From the NCBI GenBank assembly GCA_964598485.1, contig CAZRCD010000001.1, forward strand, positions 124,001-188,000: 64,000 nt of DNA, given 5' to 3'. Shown here one piece after another: positions 30,529 to 40,676 of this stretch (its first letter is position 1; each line of letters starts with the position of its first letter). The translations under genes were made by a program, and so were the position numbers. Under the pieces are notes generated by a model. The model had not been told where the DNA came from. It was given only the letters and a program-made list of their open reading frames with translations, and ran no database searches. This DNA comes from SOJA01 sp964598485 (GTDB lineage Archaea; Thermoproteota; Bathyarchaeia; Bathyarchaeales; Bathycorpusculaceae).

Positions 30529-32241
30529 ATGGCCAAAAGATCGGTGACTGTTTTAGGCGTCCATGATGGACATGATGCTGGAGCTGCACTTGTTAGGGAT
30601 GGGAAAGTGCTTTCAGCCTTGCAAGAGGAAAGACCTAGAAATATTAAGCATTATAGTGGCACTCCTGAGTATGCGATTAAGGAAGTTTTTAGGATTGCTG
30701 GAGTTGATCCGAGTGAAGTGGATTTGATTGCTGTTGCTGGTCTTGTTAGGACGCATGCTCCATTGAAGGAACGGCCTTTACATGTCAGATTGTTTGAGAG
30801 TTTAAGTCCGTATGTTGCTTGTCACACTTTTGCTAAGTTGTATGTTAGGATTCTTCATAAGTTTAGGAAGATGGAGCATCTGTTTAAAGTTTTCAGAGGG
30901 TTGGGCATTGAAGATAAGGAGACGGTTTTTGTTGAGCATCATCTTGCGCATGCGGCGTGTGCTTATCGCTCTTCGCCTTGGTCTTACGATGAGCCTGTTC
31001 TGGTTTTTACTGCTGATGGGGCTGGTGATGGGTTAAGTAGCACTGTGAACATCGGGGAGAAGGGTGAAATTAGGCGGATAGCCGAGTCGATTTATTATGA
31101 TTCTTTGGGTAACGTGTTGTATAGTGAAGTAACTCGTTATCTTGGGTTGAAGCCTTGGGATCATGAGTATAAAGTGATGGGTCTAGCGCCTTATGGAAGG
31201 TCGGAATATTGTATAGATCGTATTAAAAAGATTATGAGGTTGAATCCGAAGAATCCTTTGGAATTTCAGAATAGGATTCGAGCTTATTGTGGTGGAGTAC
31301 AATCAAAACTTAGGAAGTTGCTGGCTGGTCAGCGTTTTGATAATATTGCGGCTGCTGCTCAGCTTTGGTTTGAGGAGCTTATGACTAATTGGATTCGGAA
31401 TGTCATTGAAAAAACGGATATTCATAAGATTGCTTGTGCTGGTGGTTTGTTTTTGAATGTGAAAGCTAATAAGCATGTTGTGGAAATGCCTGAGGTGGAT
31501 GATGCATTTTTCTACCCTGCTGCTGGAGATGACGGAACTCCTGTTGGTGCGGCTCTTCAGGGTTACTATGATTATTGTAGGGCTGAGGGGATTCAGCCTA
31601 GAAAAGAGCCAATCACTGATGTTTACTATGGTCCTTCTTACACGGATGAGAAGATTAAAGATGTGTTGAAGAAGACTGGTTGGATTGGCAAGGCTGAGTT
31701 TTACAGTGATGTGGATCCGGTTGTCGGTGACTTGGTTGCTAAGGGATGTATTGTCGCTAGGTTTGGTGGGAGGTTGGAGTTGGGTCCTAGGGCTTTGGGT
31801 AACCGATCTATTTTAGCTGATGCTGGAGATTTGAGGATTGTTAGGAAGATTAATTTTGCTATTAAGCATAGAGATTTTTGGATGCCTTTTGCCCCCACAA
31901 TTTTGGAGAATAGGATGGATGATTATGTTGTGAATGGTAAGGTTGCGCCTTACATGATTTTGGCTTTTGACACTACTGAGAAGAGAGACGAGATTATTGC
32001 CGCTGTTCACCCTTATGATTATTCTTGTAGGCCTCAGACTTTGAATGATTCGTGGAATCATGGTTATAGAAGGGTTCTTGAGACTTTTGAGAAGCATACG
32101 GGAGTTGGAGGTTTATTGAATACTTCTTTTAACCTTCACGGATATCCGATTGTTTGCACACCAGAACAAGCAATATGGACCCTTGAAAACTCAGCATTAG
32201 ACGCACTGGCGATAGGTAATTACGTTGTTACCCGATGTTAG
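30529..32241 (+). CDS. Carbamoyltransferase (NodU/TobZ family)
   Basis: 570 residues. N-terminal Kae1/HSP70-like domain: VLGVHDGHDAGAALVRDGKV, metal-binding VEHHLAHAACAYRSSPW, FTADGAGDGLSS, and GGLFLNVKANKHV. C-terminal domain: GRLELGPRALGNRSILAD and HRDFWMPFAPTIL. These enzymes move a carbamoyl group from carbamoyl phosphate onto a sugar hydroxyl. It lies between two GT4 genes, so the surface glycan is probably carbamoylated. Confidence 0.92.
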   Translation: MAKRSVTVLGVHDGHDAGAALVRDGKVLSALQEERPRNIKHYSGTPEYAIKEVFRIAGVDPSEVDLIAVAGLVRTHAPLKERPLHVRLFESLSPYVACHTFAKLYVRILHKFRKMEHLFKVFRGLGIEDKETVFVEHHLAHAACAYRSSPWSYDEPVLVFTADGAGDGLSSTVNIGEKGEIRRIAESIYYDSLGNVLYSEVTRYLGLKPWDHEYKVMGLAPYGRSEYCIDRIKKIMRLNPKNPLEFQNRIRAYCGGVQSKLRKLLAGQRFDNIAAAAQLWFEELMTNWIRNVIEKTDIHKIACAGGLFLNVKANKHVVEMPEVDDAFFYPAAGDDGTPVGAALQGYYDYCRAEGIQPRKEPITDVYYGPSYTDEKIKDVLKKTGWIGKAEFYSDVDPVVGDLVAKGCIVARFGGRLELGPRALGNRSILADAGDLRIVRKINFAIKHRDFWMPFAPTILENRMDDYVVNGKVAPYMILAFDTTEKRDEIIAAVHPYDYSCRPQTLNDSWNHGYRRVLETFEKHTGVGGLLNTSFNLHGYPIVCTPEQAIWTLENSALDALAIGNYVVTRC

Positions 32242-32256
32242 GAATAAGAAAATCTC

Positions 32257-33504
32257 ATGGACTGTGCATTGTGGAATGTTTTTGAGGAAAGATTATTGAA
32301 ACTTTGCATGGTAGGTTTGGAGATAACCCCTTCTGAAGAGGGAATCTTTGTTGGCGGTGCGGCGAACAATGTGGTTAGGATATCAAAAGGTTTGTGGGAG
32401 AGAGGGCATCAAATTCATATAGTTACCACACCTGCACGTTACTCTAAATGTGCTATTGTTAAGGAAACTTGGGCAGAGTTTCACCCTATGCGAGTATTCG
32501 GGGTTTATCCCTCAGCGATGTATGGTTTTGATTTTACTCTCAGGGCAATATCTGAAATTAGACGGTTACATAAGGAAGAGAAGTTTGAGGTGATTCATGG
32601 CCATTCCGGTTATCCTGCCATAGCGATAATTCCTTCAATTAGTGGAAAAATGCTCGGTGTTCCTTCAGTTCACACACTTTATTGTCCTATAGAAGAAAAA
32701 ACGGGCGAAAAACATAATTTTCAACGTTTTTCAAACGCTTACTTAGTTAAAAATTTCTTTTCGGTGGATAAGGTTATTGCGATAAGTAACAACGTGAAGT
32801 CTTCTCTAGAAAATGCTGGTTTTCCTAGAGAAAAGATAGGGGTGATTCCACCGGCGATTGATACGTCGTTATTTAATCCGACGTTATCAGGAGAGCGTGT
32901 GAGGGCATCATTAGGAATCAATGCGGATGAAGAGGTAATATTATTTGTAGGAAACTTAACAAAAACGAAGGGTGTTCACGTTCTGGTTAAGGCTATGAGA
33001 ACTATTACAAAAGTTTTCTCTAAAGCTAAACTTCTGATAGTGTTGCACGTTTCTAAAGATAAGTTAGGCGAAGAAACACGCGACTTAAGGGTTAAGATAA
33101 ATTCTCTTCATTTGCAAAAAAACGTGGTGTTTATGGGCGTATCACAACGGATGCCTGAAGTGATTGCTGCTTGTGACGTGTTTGTGGCTCCTTTCCTTAG
33201 TACAGCTGGGCCTTCAGATTATCCATTGCCTATTTTAGAAGCTATGGCTGTCGGAAAACCTGTTGTTGCGACGAATGTTGGAGGAATTCCGGAAATAATT
33301 TCAAGTGATCATAACGGGATATTGGTTCGACCTAATGATTCTGCTCATTTGGCTGAAGCAGTTGTTTATTTACTTAAGAATATAGATGTTGCGAAGGCGA
33401 TTGGTCAAACTGCGACAAGTTTTGTTCGTGAAAACTTTGCTACCGAGAAAGTTGTCAAAATGATTGAGAATGTTTACGAAGAGTTACTTGATCATGGTGC
33501 ATAG
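32257..33504 (+). CDS. GT4 family glycosyltransferase
   Basis: 415 residues as opened at 32257. The conserved part begins at LKLCMVGLEITPSEEGIFVG, so the true start may be the TTG about 13 codons in. The C-terminal domain shows ILFVGNLTKTKGVHVLVKAM and PILEAMAVGKPVVATNVGG. GT-B fold, retaining. The acceptor cannot be told. Confidence 0.87.
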   Translation: MDCALWNVFEERLLKLCMVGLEITPSEEGIFVGGAANNVVRISKGLWERGHQIHIVTTPARYSKCAIVKETWAEFHPMRVFGVYPSAMYGFDFTLRAISEIRRLHKEEKFEVIHGHSGYPAIAIIPSISGKMLGVPSVHTLYCPIEEKTGEKHNFQRFSNAYLVKNFFSVDKVIAISNNVKSSLENAGFPREKIGVIPPAIDTSLFNPTLSGERVRASLGINADEEVILFVGNLTKTKGVHVLVKAMRTITKVFSKAKLLIVLHVSKDKLGEETRDLRVKINSLHLQKNVVFMGVSQRMPEVIAACDVFVAPFLSTAGPSDYPLPILEAMAVGKPVVATNVGGIPEIISSDHNGILVRPNDSAHLAEAVVYLLKNIDVAKAIGQTATSFVRENFATEKVVKMIENVYEELLDHGA

Positions 33505-33515
33505 GAGTAACCAGC

Positions 33516-34253
33516 TTGGAATTTTATGAAAGAGAAGCTGAAGTTTATGATGATGTGAGGTTTTCCTCTCTAGTTGGGGGGCTTGTTAATGCTATACAAA
33601 AGGACATTGTTACGAGATTATGTGATTTTAATGATGGAGATTTTGTTTTGGATGTAGGAACTGGCACTGGACGGTTCGCAGTAGAGTTGGCAAAGAGTGG
33701 AGCTACCGTAGTGGGTTTAGATCCTTCGAAATCAATGATTAAGATCGCGAGAAAAAAGTCTATTCAAGGGGGAGTCTATAGGAATGTGAACTTGGTCATA
33801 GCTGATGCACATAAACTTCCATTCAAAAAATCTTCTTTTCAATGTTGTATTAGCATTAATGTTTTGAATCACATACCTGATTATAAAAGCGTACTTGTGG
33901 AAATTGGCAGCGTGCTTAAGGAAAAAGGCTGGCTAGTAGCTAATTTTTCCAACATGCAAGGTTTATACTTGCCTGTAGCTGTCTTTGTAAATTCTTGTAA
34001 ACGGGCTTTATTTAGCGACGTTTATAGTAGATGGTTTACCTTAAACGAAGTAAAGAAATCTCTTTTTAAGGTTGGATTAAGAGTGGAGGATGTTGAAGGT
34101 TTTTTCGTTTTGATTCTTCCCTCGTTTCTACAAAGGTTTTCTTGCGTAACCGTTCATATTATCAGGAAAATGAATGCACTTTTTTCTAGCTCTGTTTTTA
34201 AATATCTCTCGGGGAGCCTTTTTGTTAAGAGCCAGAAGATTTTCGGGGAATGA
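33516..34253 (+). CDS. Class I SAM-dependent methyltransferase
   Basis: 245 residues from TTG 33516. Motif I is FVLDVGTGTGRFAVELAKSG, then VVGLDPSKSMIKIARKK and LPFKKSSFQCCISINVLNHI. A typical small-molecule/sugar methyltransferase; the hydrophobic tail (VLILPSFLQRF and after) may sit near the membrane. It overlaps the next GT4 gene by 4 bp. Confidence 0.85.
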   Translation: MEFYEREAEVYDDVRFSSLVGGLVNAIQKDIVTRLCDFNDGDFVLDVGTGTGRFAVELAKSGATVVGLDPSKSMIKIARKKSIQGGVYRNVNLVIADAHKLPFKKSSFQCCISINVLNHIPDYKSVLVEIGSVLKEKGWLVANFSNMQGLYLPVAVFVNSCKRALFSDVYSRWFTLNEVKKSLFKVGLRVEDVEGFFVLILPSFLQRFSCVTVHIIRKMNALFSSSVFKYLSGSLFVKSQKIFGE

Positions 34254-35443
34254 CTTTGCGAATTCTTCAGGTAGTGCCTTATTTTTGTCCAGCTTTTGGG
34301 GGTCCAGTGTCGGTTGTTCATAATCTTTCGAGAGAGTTAGGTAAGAGGAATCATAAGGTGAGTGTATGCACAACAGACATCCAAAGTCCTAAGGTAAGGC
34401 TCGGAATAAGTGATAATCATTATTATGTAAATGGCTTTTATGTTCAATATTTTAAAAATGTGCCTGGGTTGTCTTCGTTTTATTTCTCTCCTAGTATGAT
34501 CCAGTTTGCGATAAAGGAAGTTCCTAAATTTGATGTGATACATCTGCATGGTTATAGAACATTTCCAAATGTTGTCATTGCGCATTATGCAATGAAGTAT
34601 GTTGTTCCTTATGTTTTGCAGGCTCATGGTTCTCTTCCTAGGATTATGGCATGGCAGAGGTTGAAGTGGAGTTATGATGTTTTGTTTGGTTATAGGTTGT
34701 TGAGGGATGCCGCTAAGGTTGTTGCCCTCAGCCAGGTGGAAGCCCAGCAGTACAAGGCTATGGGTGTGCCAGAAGAGAAAATTGCTATAATACCTAACGG
34801 AATAGACTTGTCAGAGTATGGTGATCTGCCGCCTAAAGGAGCTTTCAAGAAGAAGTTTAACATAGATGATGAAGAGAGAATAGTGTTGTACTTGGGCAGA
34901 ATACATAGAATAAAGGGGATTGATATTCTTGTTAGGGCTTTTGCAGATGTTGTTGAGAACTTGGATGATGTTAAGCTTGTTGTTGTGGGTCCTGACGATG
35001 GATATCTTGGTGAACTTGAAGCCTTGACTAAGGCTCTAAAGATAGAGGACAATGTGCTGATTTTAGGTCCTTTGTATGGTAAGGATAAGCTTGAGGCATA
35101 TGTTGACGCAGACGTATACGTTCTGCCTTCAAGATATGAAACATTTCCAATGAGTCTGCTTGAGGCGTATGCATGCAGTAAGACTATAGTTGCTTCAACG
35201 GTGGGAGGATTGAAGGAACTTGTGATTAACGGGACAACCGGATTATTATTTGAAAGTGGAAATATAAAGCAACTGGTGCATTACATATCATCCTTATTAG
35301 ATGACGAGGCTGAGGCTGAGAAAATGGGTCTAAGGGGAAGACGATTCGTGGAAAACAACTTCAGTATAAAAAAGATCGCAGAAAAACTTGAAGAACTTTA
35401 CAGAAGGACAGTTGTCACTAACGTTAAAGGTTATACACTGTGA
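34250..35443 (+). CDS. GT4 family glycosyltransferase
   Basis: 397 residues. LRILQVVPYFCPAFGGPVSV at the start, VLYLGRIHRIKGIDILVRAF in the donor domain, LPSRYETFPMSLLEAYACSK around the E-x7-E site. It overlaps both neighbours by 4 bases, indicating translational coupling within the operon. Confidence 0.9.
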   Translation: MTLRILQVVPYFCPAFGGPVSVVHNLSRELGKRNHKVSVCTTDIQSPKVRLGISDNHYYVNGFYVQYFKNVPGLSSFYFSPSMIQFAIKEVPKFDVIHLHGYRTFPNVVIAHYAMKYVVPYVLQAHGSLPRIMAWQRLKWSYDVLFGYRLLRDAAKVVALSQVEAQQYKAMGVPEEKIAIIPNGIDLSEYGDLPPKGAFKKKFNIDDEERIVLYLGRIHRIKGIDILVRAFADVVENLDDVKLVVVGPDDGYLGELEALTKALKIEDNVLILGPLYGKDKLEAYVDADVYVLPSRYETFPMSLLEAYACSKTIVASTVGGLKELVINGTTGLLFESGNIKQLVHYISSLLDDEAEAEKMGLRGRRFVENNFSIKKIAEKLEELYRRTVVTNVKGYTL

Positions 35444-36513
35444 AAGCTGATATATTTGCGGGAGGACTTGGTGCTACTTTTACGGCAAGAATTTTGCCCT
35501 TAGCTAGAATGTTGAGAGCTTTCAGTGTTGAATGTAACGTTATAACGCCTATCGCTTGGGACTCTATTGTAAAAGGCAAACTTGGACGTATTTTATCAAC
35601 AGTTCTAACTCATCCTCCTAAGAAGTACATCCAAACAGTAGCCGAACCTCCTGACGTAGTAATAATCGGAAGAGTTTCCACACCACAAATCTACTTGCTA
35701 CAAAAGTTTCTTAAAAGCAAAACAGTGAAGGTTATATTCGATTTAGATGACGCCATATTTTTGCCTACTGGCAGCCTCTTTGGAATTAACGTTAGACCAG
35801 GTTCGTTCTGTTTAGAAAGAATGGTTAGAGATGCAGATTTCGTTACTGTAAATGGTCATTATTTATTAGGCTATGTTAAAGCCTTTAACAGTAGGGCCGC
35901 TATCATAAATGATCCGGTAAACTGCGAATTATTTTCTCCTAAATCAAAAAGTAGGCGGAACAAGATAACTATAGGCTGGGAGGGGGTTCCCCGTCATCAC
36001 TATGAGAATCTAGCCATTTTGATTAAGCCTCTCAGTAGGCTGGTTAAAGAATTTGATATTAAATTTAAAATTGTTTCTTATCTGGGTGATGTCAGAGTAA
36101 AGCAGATGTTCGGTAAGCTTGAGAAGTTCATAGAAGTAGATTATGGTCTGAAACAGTGGGTTCCCATGAATAAGCTTTCTGAGTTGATGTCTGATTTTGA
36201 TATAATGGTGGCTCCTCTTCAAAAAACATCTTGGTATGAAGGAAAAAGTGCCTTAAGAGTTGGAATTGGCATGGCTATGGGTATTCCGGTTGTCGCGAGT
36301 CCTGTAGGAGAACAAAAATATGTTATAAAGCAAGGGGTTAACGGTTTTTTAGTTAAAAATGAAAAGGAATGGTATCAGTGTTTTAAAATGCTCATAGAAG
36401 ATGATAAACTGCGAGGAACAATAGGGAAACGTGGAAGAGAAACAGCGGAGAGGGAATTGTCCTTACATACGTGTGGCAAGAAACTATATACTATCTTGAA
36501 AACTTTAACATAA
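35440..36513 (+). CDS. Glycosyltransferase, GT4-like
   Basis: 357 residues. DIFAGGLGATFTARILPLAR at the start, VIFDLDDAIF, then a donor-site region YEGKSALRVGIGMAMGIPVV with FLVKNEKEW. More diverged than its neighbours but a clear GT-B pattern. The promoter of the next gene lies in a 126-bp gap after it that also holds a TAGCGCGTGCTAA palindrome-like motif. Confidence 0.8.
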   Translation: MKADIFAGGLGATFTARILPLARMLRAFSVECNVITPIAWDSIVKGKLGRILSTVLTHPPKKYIQTVAEPPDVVIIGRVSTPQIYLLQKFLKSKTVKVIFDLDDAIFLPTGSLFGINVRPGSFCLERMVRDADFVTVNGHYLLGYVKAFNSRAAIINDPVNCELFSPKSKSRRNKITIGWEGVPRHHYENLAILIKPLSRLVKEFDIKFKIVSYLGDVRVKQMFGKLEKFIEVDYGLKQWVPMNKLSELMSDFDIMVAPLQKTSWYEGKSALRVGIGMAMGIPVVASPVGEQKYVIKQGVNGFLVKNEKEWYQCFKMLIEDDKLRGTIGKRGRETAERELSLHTCGKKLYTILKTLT

Positions 36514-36639
36514 GATGCATAAATCAGAGTCCTCAAAGATCAAATACCTAAGTAATTGAAGGGTAGGACAAGTCGATAGGTTTCTAAACAAGCTTATAAC
36601 CTTGGCACAAAATGATTTATAGCGCGTGCTAATACGTAT

Positions 36640-37956
36640 GTGCACAGTGTCTTGGATGAAGATATATCAACCTATTTTACTTTTGTTATGAAGGCAGTGG
36701 TGAAATTCGAAAAGACGCTTAATCCTAAATATTTAAGGTTGTTGTTTATCGTTCCATCATTGTTTGAACTCCATGGTGGGGCTGTAAATGAGCAAGAATT
36801 GGCTAAGGCTTTAAGTAAAAAGGTAGAACATATGTATATAATTACATTTGTGAGTACATTTAAGTATTTAACATACTTAAAAGAAGCAAAAGATTTTAAA
36901 AACCAATTGAAATGTAAGTTAATATTGCTACCTAATTTTTCCCCTCCCCCGGTCAATAGCTTATTCGCCATAGTAAACATATTAGTTATGTATGTTAACA
37001 GCCTAGCATTAATGTTAATGGCAGTATCGTTAAAGAAACTAGGCTTAGTTGACACTATATATCTTCGGGATCCACGCATTGCCATAGCCTTTTTCTCTCC
37101 CCGAAAAATAAAAGCTGTTACTTGTGTCAAATTCGCTGGATTTTATACTCAAGAGATGGCAAAAGATATGCACATTATAATAAGCGATTTTATCTTGGAT
37201 TTGTTGGAAAGGGTAAATTACGTAGTGGTTAATAAGGCAGATTTGTTGATAGTTCAGAGCGATCTATACAAGACGGCTCTCCAAAAGTTATATGGTTTAC
37301 CCCGTGGAAAAGTTTTGCTGACAATACCGGCTGGAATAAATCTTGTAGAACTTCCACAGAGGCGTAATCATCTCGAAAAAAGGGAGACAGATGAGCACAG
37401 AATTGGATATATAGGTTCAGCGGCATGGTGGAATGGCGTTGACATACTTGTTGACTCTATGCATATAGTTCAAAAGACATTTCCAAACGTCGTTCTTTAC
37501 GTTACCATCGGAGAATGCGAACCCATGACTATGAAAAGATTAAAAGAAAAGATTAAAAAATTGGGTAGAAGGGCGATTTTTTTGGGACCTATGTCGCATG
37601 CGAAGGCCCTTGAACTCATGAGTACATTAGATGTGCTTGTTGTTCCGAGGAGGCGTACCCTTTCCACAGAGCTTACTATGCCCATAAAGGTGATTGAGGC
37701 ATTTGCGTTAGGGATCCCTGTCATCATAACAAGACACAAAGTATTAGAGGGCGAATATAAACACGGTGAAGACCTACTCTACGTAGAACCTGAGCCAAAC
37801 GACGTTGCAAAAAAAATAATCATGCTTTTATCTGACCGAAAACTAAGGGAAAGGCTCAGTAGGAGGGGCCCTTTGATTGCTAAAAAATTCGACTACGACA
37901 TAATTACAGATATTCTAATTAAATCCCTAGAGAATCATTATCTTAAAGGTAAATAA
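36640..37956 (+). CDS. GT4-like glycosyltransferase
   Basis: 438 residues. The first about 25 residues look unlike the family, and ATG at 36688 (MKAVVKFEKTLNPKYLRLLF) is an alternative start. FIVPSLFELHGGAVNEQEL, a hydrophobic patch near residues 100-130, IGYIGSAAWWNGVDILVDSM and TMPIKVIEAFALGIPVIIT. The patch may anchor it to the membrane. It is followed 1 bp later by the GT-C transferase. Confidence 0.82.
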   Translation: MHSVLDEDISTYFTFVMKAVVKFEKTLNPKYLRLLFIVPSLFELHGGAVNEQELAKALSKKVEHMYIITFVSTFKYLTYLKEAKDFKNQLKCKLILLPNFSPPPVNSLFAIVNILVMYVNSLALMLMAVSLKKLGLVDTIYLRDPRIAIAFFSPRKIKAVTCVKFAGFYTQEMAKDMHIIISDFILDLLERVNYVVVNKADLLIVQSDLYKTALQKLYGLPRGKVLLTIPAGINLVELPQRRNHLEKRETDEHRIGYIGSAAWWNGVDILVDSMHIVQKTFPNVVLYVTIGECEPMTMKRLKEKIKKLGRRAIFLGPMSHAKALELMSTLDVLVVPRRRTLSTELTMPIKVIEAFALGIPVIITRHKVLEGEYKHGEDLLYVEPEPNDVAKKIIMLLSDRKLRERLSRRGPLIAKKFDYDIITDILIKSLENHYLKGK

Positions 37957-37957
37957 T

Positions 37958-40636
37958 TTGAACAGGCTGAAACGAAATTACACTTTAATAGTCTTTTCAT
38001 CGTTTCTAGGCATCATTATACATTCACAAATGTGGGTTTTGGATGGATCCTGGTTTGTAGCAAGGCTTATGATTGGATTGTTTGGATTAATCTTCTTGCC
38101 AGGCTTCATCTTCGCGAACATTGCTTTAGATGAAGAGAATGTGAACATTGGTTCTTCTCTTATCTTAGGCTTTATGCTTCAGTTGCTAAACGTTTATGTT
38201 ATATGGATGCTTCACATTTTTTGCAATCCAGTAAACTTCGCTCTTCTGATGTATACCTTAACAATTATTGAGGTAGTCCTTGTCAGTGTTCTTTCCTATA
38301 TGCGCGGGTTGATGTTGGGTATTAGTAAAATGCTGAATAAACGTAAACACGATCCCGCTCTTGTTGTAATTCTACTGTACATAGTTTTGGCTCTTTACTG
38401 GCAGCAGTGGGCTCCTGCACCGCATTCAGACGGTGCAGCCTATTTGGATATGGCGAGAAATGTTGTTAATAACGGATCTTTTTACTCGAACATGCTCCTT
38501 CCAAATAATACGTGGAGTTACGTTACGTACTCTTCAGGTATGCATACTCATATGTTCGGCTATTTTGCGATAGCTTTGTTCTTCATGTTAGGCGACATAT
38601 CTCTATTCTCAGCTAAGATTATGCTCATCTTTACAGGAATGTTGGTCATTATGTTGGTGTATGGGCTAACTAAAAAGCTATTCAACATAAATGTGGCCAG
38701 ACTAGCCGCCCTGATAACAGCGATATCTCCTGAACTATTAACGCATATAGGGTTAGTTGGTGGGCCAGAAATTCCAAGCGCATTATTTATACTCTTCACC
38801 ATTTACCTTCTAGTTTATGCTCCCTCCTCAAAAAGAAAGATAACCATGGCTTTAATAGCCGGTTTATCGCTTTTTATAGCTTGGTACGCATGGGAGTTCA
38901 ACTTCCTCGTCATGCTAACTTTCTTACCGTTATTATTTATGTACATTGCCTCTATACATAAGGAGTTTAAACTTATAGACATACTATTCTTGCTACTCCT
39001 TCCAGCTTCATTTATAATAGATTATGCAGTATTGCTAAACTTAACATGGGTAACAATAGGAGTCAGTATTCCATCACTGATCATGATTGCTTTTATCGCA
39101 ATTTATCTTTTGAGGCTTAAGAAGAGTCAAAATAGGAATACACTGTTCACATTTACTATGCTTTTTTTGGCGCTATATTCATTGGTTTACAGTCGAGTTA
39201 TAGCTGGCAATTCTATTCCACAGGTGCAACAATTCGTGGCTTCAGCTCAACCTGGGATGGAACTTGTGGCTTCAAATATCGCTAAAGATGTAGGTGTACT
39301 TTCCAGAGCTCTTAGCCTAGAAGCAGTAAATAAGTACTGGAATATGTATTGGGACGGGGTCTACGGCTATCTAGGTGTCGTGGTAGTGTTTCTAGTGTTT
39401 CTGTCGCTTGCCAGGGTCGATAAACTGAAAGAGACATTATTAGTTCTATCCTTTCCGCTCCTTCAAGCCCTCTGGTGGGGTCTCTTTATCAGGGTGGACG
39501 CGTTCCAGCCGCGGTTCATAGTCTGCTCATCACTGTTCTGTTTCGTCTTAGTCGCCTCAGTAATTGACATGATTTATTCACATGCTCTCACAACTCTTAG
39601 TATGACAAATAGATTACGTGTCAATCTCAAAGTGAAAACAGGGAAAATAGTCCATCATATTAATATGAAGAACCTCGTCGCGGCATTTGTCGTCGTCCTT
39701 CTTCTTGCGTCTGTCTTTAACTTTACATATCCGTTATATGATAAGCATAAGACAATTATGGAAGATTGGAATTATCCGCGAAATTTAGGCTGGGATTCAG
39801 CGATTCACTGGATTAAAGAAAACACGCAACCTAACGATGTCATTATGACTAGACACGGTAGTTATTTTGCTTGGTATGCCGATCGCCTGACAGTAGGTCT
39901 TTTTCCAAGCTTGTACGCTAGCAATCTTAATGACACTGAGCTGATAAACTTAATAAGAGAATTTAAGGCAAAATATCTTGTAATCGATTATGCTTTTGCC
40001 TCATATTACACTAACTTAAGAGAGCTCTATGTACATCCCCAAGCATTTTATGGGTCAGAAGTTGTCTTCCAACATATAAACGACAAGGGGCTAAAGACTA
40101 TAATCTATAATATTACCAACATAGCTAACGGTGAGCAAACGCTTTCTGAGCTACTCATCACAGACGCGGAATCCTCAGACCACTGGACTCCATGCGCCTA
40201 CTATGGTAACGGGACGATTATGGTGGACACTTCGGAGAAAGTTGAAGGCACGAGCTCTATCCTGGTTACATTCACAGTAATCGAGAGACCTTTGCCTCAG
40301 GCCGCGGTAATATTTAACCCGCCAGAAGCATGGAACTTTGAGAACTTTACTGACCTCGAACTTTGGGTTAATATTCCTCCATCAGAAGACGTAGGCATTA
40401 CTCTATTCACTGATTCAACTAGTTATTATTACTACGTTGTAGACAACATTGCACACAATGAGTGGACAAGAATAACAATTTCGATTAACAATCCAACGGG
40501 AAGTTACGGCTCGCCTACTCTAAGCAGTATAGATTGGCTATCAGTCTATATCAGGGGTTTAACACCAAAAGAGACATACACATTTTGGATCGATTCAATT
40601 AAGCTATGGAAAATCGAATGGGTTTTAAAGAGTTAA
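37958..40636 (+). CDS. GT-C family membrane glycosyltransferase with C-terminal beta-sandwich
   Basis: 892 residues from TTG 37958. Residues about 10-600 contain 12 or more membrane helices. The first outer loop has APHSDGAAYLDMARNVVNNG with the acidic residues used by PMT/ArnT/STT3-like GT-C enzymes. Residues about 600-740 are soluble (DWNYPRNLGWDSAIHWIKEN). The last about 150 residues are Trp/Tyr-rich and look like a carbohydrate-binding sandwich (LELWVNIPPSEDVGITLFTD, WIDSIKLWK). It should use a polyprenyl-phosphate sugar, such as that made by the GT2 enzymes, outside the cell. Confidence 0.8.
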   Translation: MNRLKRNYTLIVFSSFLGIIIHSQMWVLDGSWFVARLMIGLFGLIFLPGFIFANIALDEENVNIGSSLILGFMLQLLNVYVIWMLHIFCNPVNFALLMYTLTIIEVVLVSVLSYMRGLMLGISKMLNKRKHDPALVVILLYIVLALYWQQWAPAPHSDGAAYLDMARNVVNNGSFYSNMLLPNNTWSYVTYSSGMHTHMFGYFAIALFFMLGDISLFSAKIMLIFTGMLVIMLVYGLTKKLFNINVARLAALITAISPELLTHIGLVGGPEIPSALFILFTIYLLVYAPSSKRKITMALIAGLSLFIAWYAWEFNFLVMLTFLPLLFMYIASIHKEFKLIDILFLLLLPASFIIDYAVLLNLTWVTIGVSIPSLIMIAFIAIYLLRLKKSQNRNTLFTFTMLFLALYSLVYSRVIAGNSIPQVQQFVASAQPGMELVASNIAKDVGVLSRALSLEAVNKYWNMYWDGVYGYLGVVVVFLVFLSLARVDKLKETLLVLSFPLLQALWWGLFIRVDAFQPRFIVCSSLFCFVLVASVIDMIYSHALTTLSMTNRLRVNLKVKTGKIVHHINMKNLVAAFVVVLLLASVFNFTYPLYDKHKTIMEDWNYPRNLGWDSAIHWIKENTQPNDVIMTRHGSYFAWYADRLTVGLFPSLYASNLNDTELINLIREFKAKYLVIDYAFASYYTNLRELYVHPQAFYGSEVVFQHINDKGLKTIIYNITNIANGEQTLSELLITDAESSDHWTPCAYYGNGTIMVDTSEKVEGTSSILVTFTVIERPLPQAAVIFNPPEAWNFENFTDLELWVNIPPSEDVGITLFTDSTSYYYYVVDNIAHNEWTRITISINNPTGSYGSPTLSSIDWLSVYIRGLTPKETYTFWIDSIKLWKIEWVLKS

Positions 40637-40676
40637 CAAGCAATTCAGTCTACATTAATTTGGAAAGTGTTGTTCC

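Noticed and set aside
37497..37739. Minus-strand open frames under the glycosyltransferase and dehydrogenase genes (also 43635-44138, 40988-41284)
   Set aside because: Antisense shadows of strongly conserved plus-strand genes, with no family pattern or start signal of their own.
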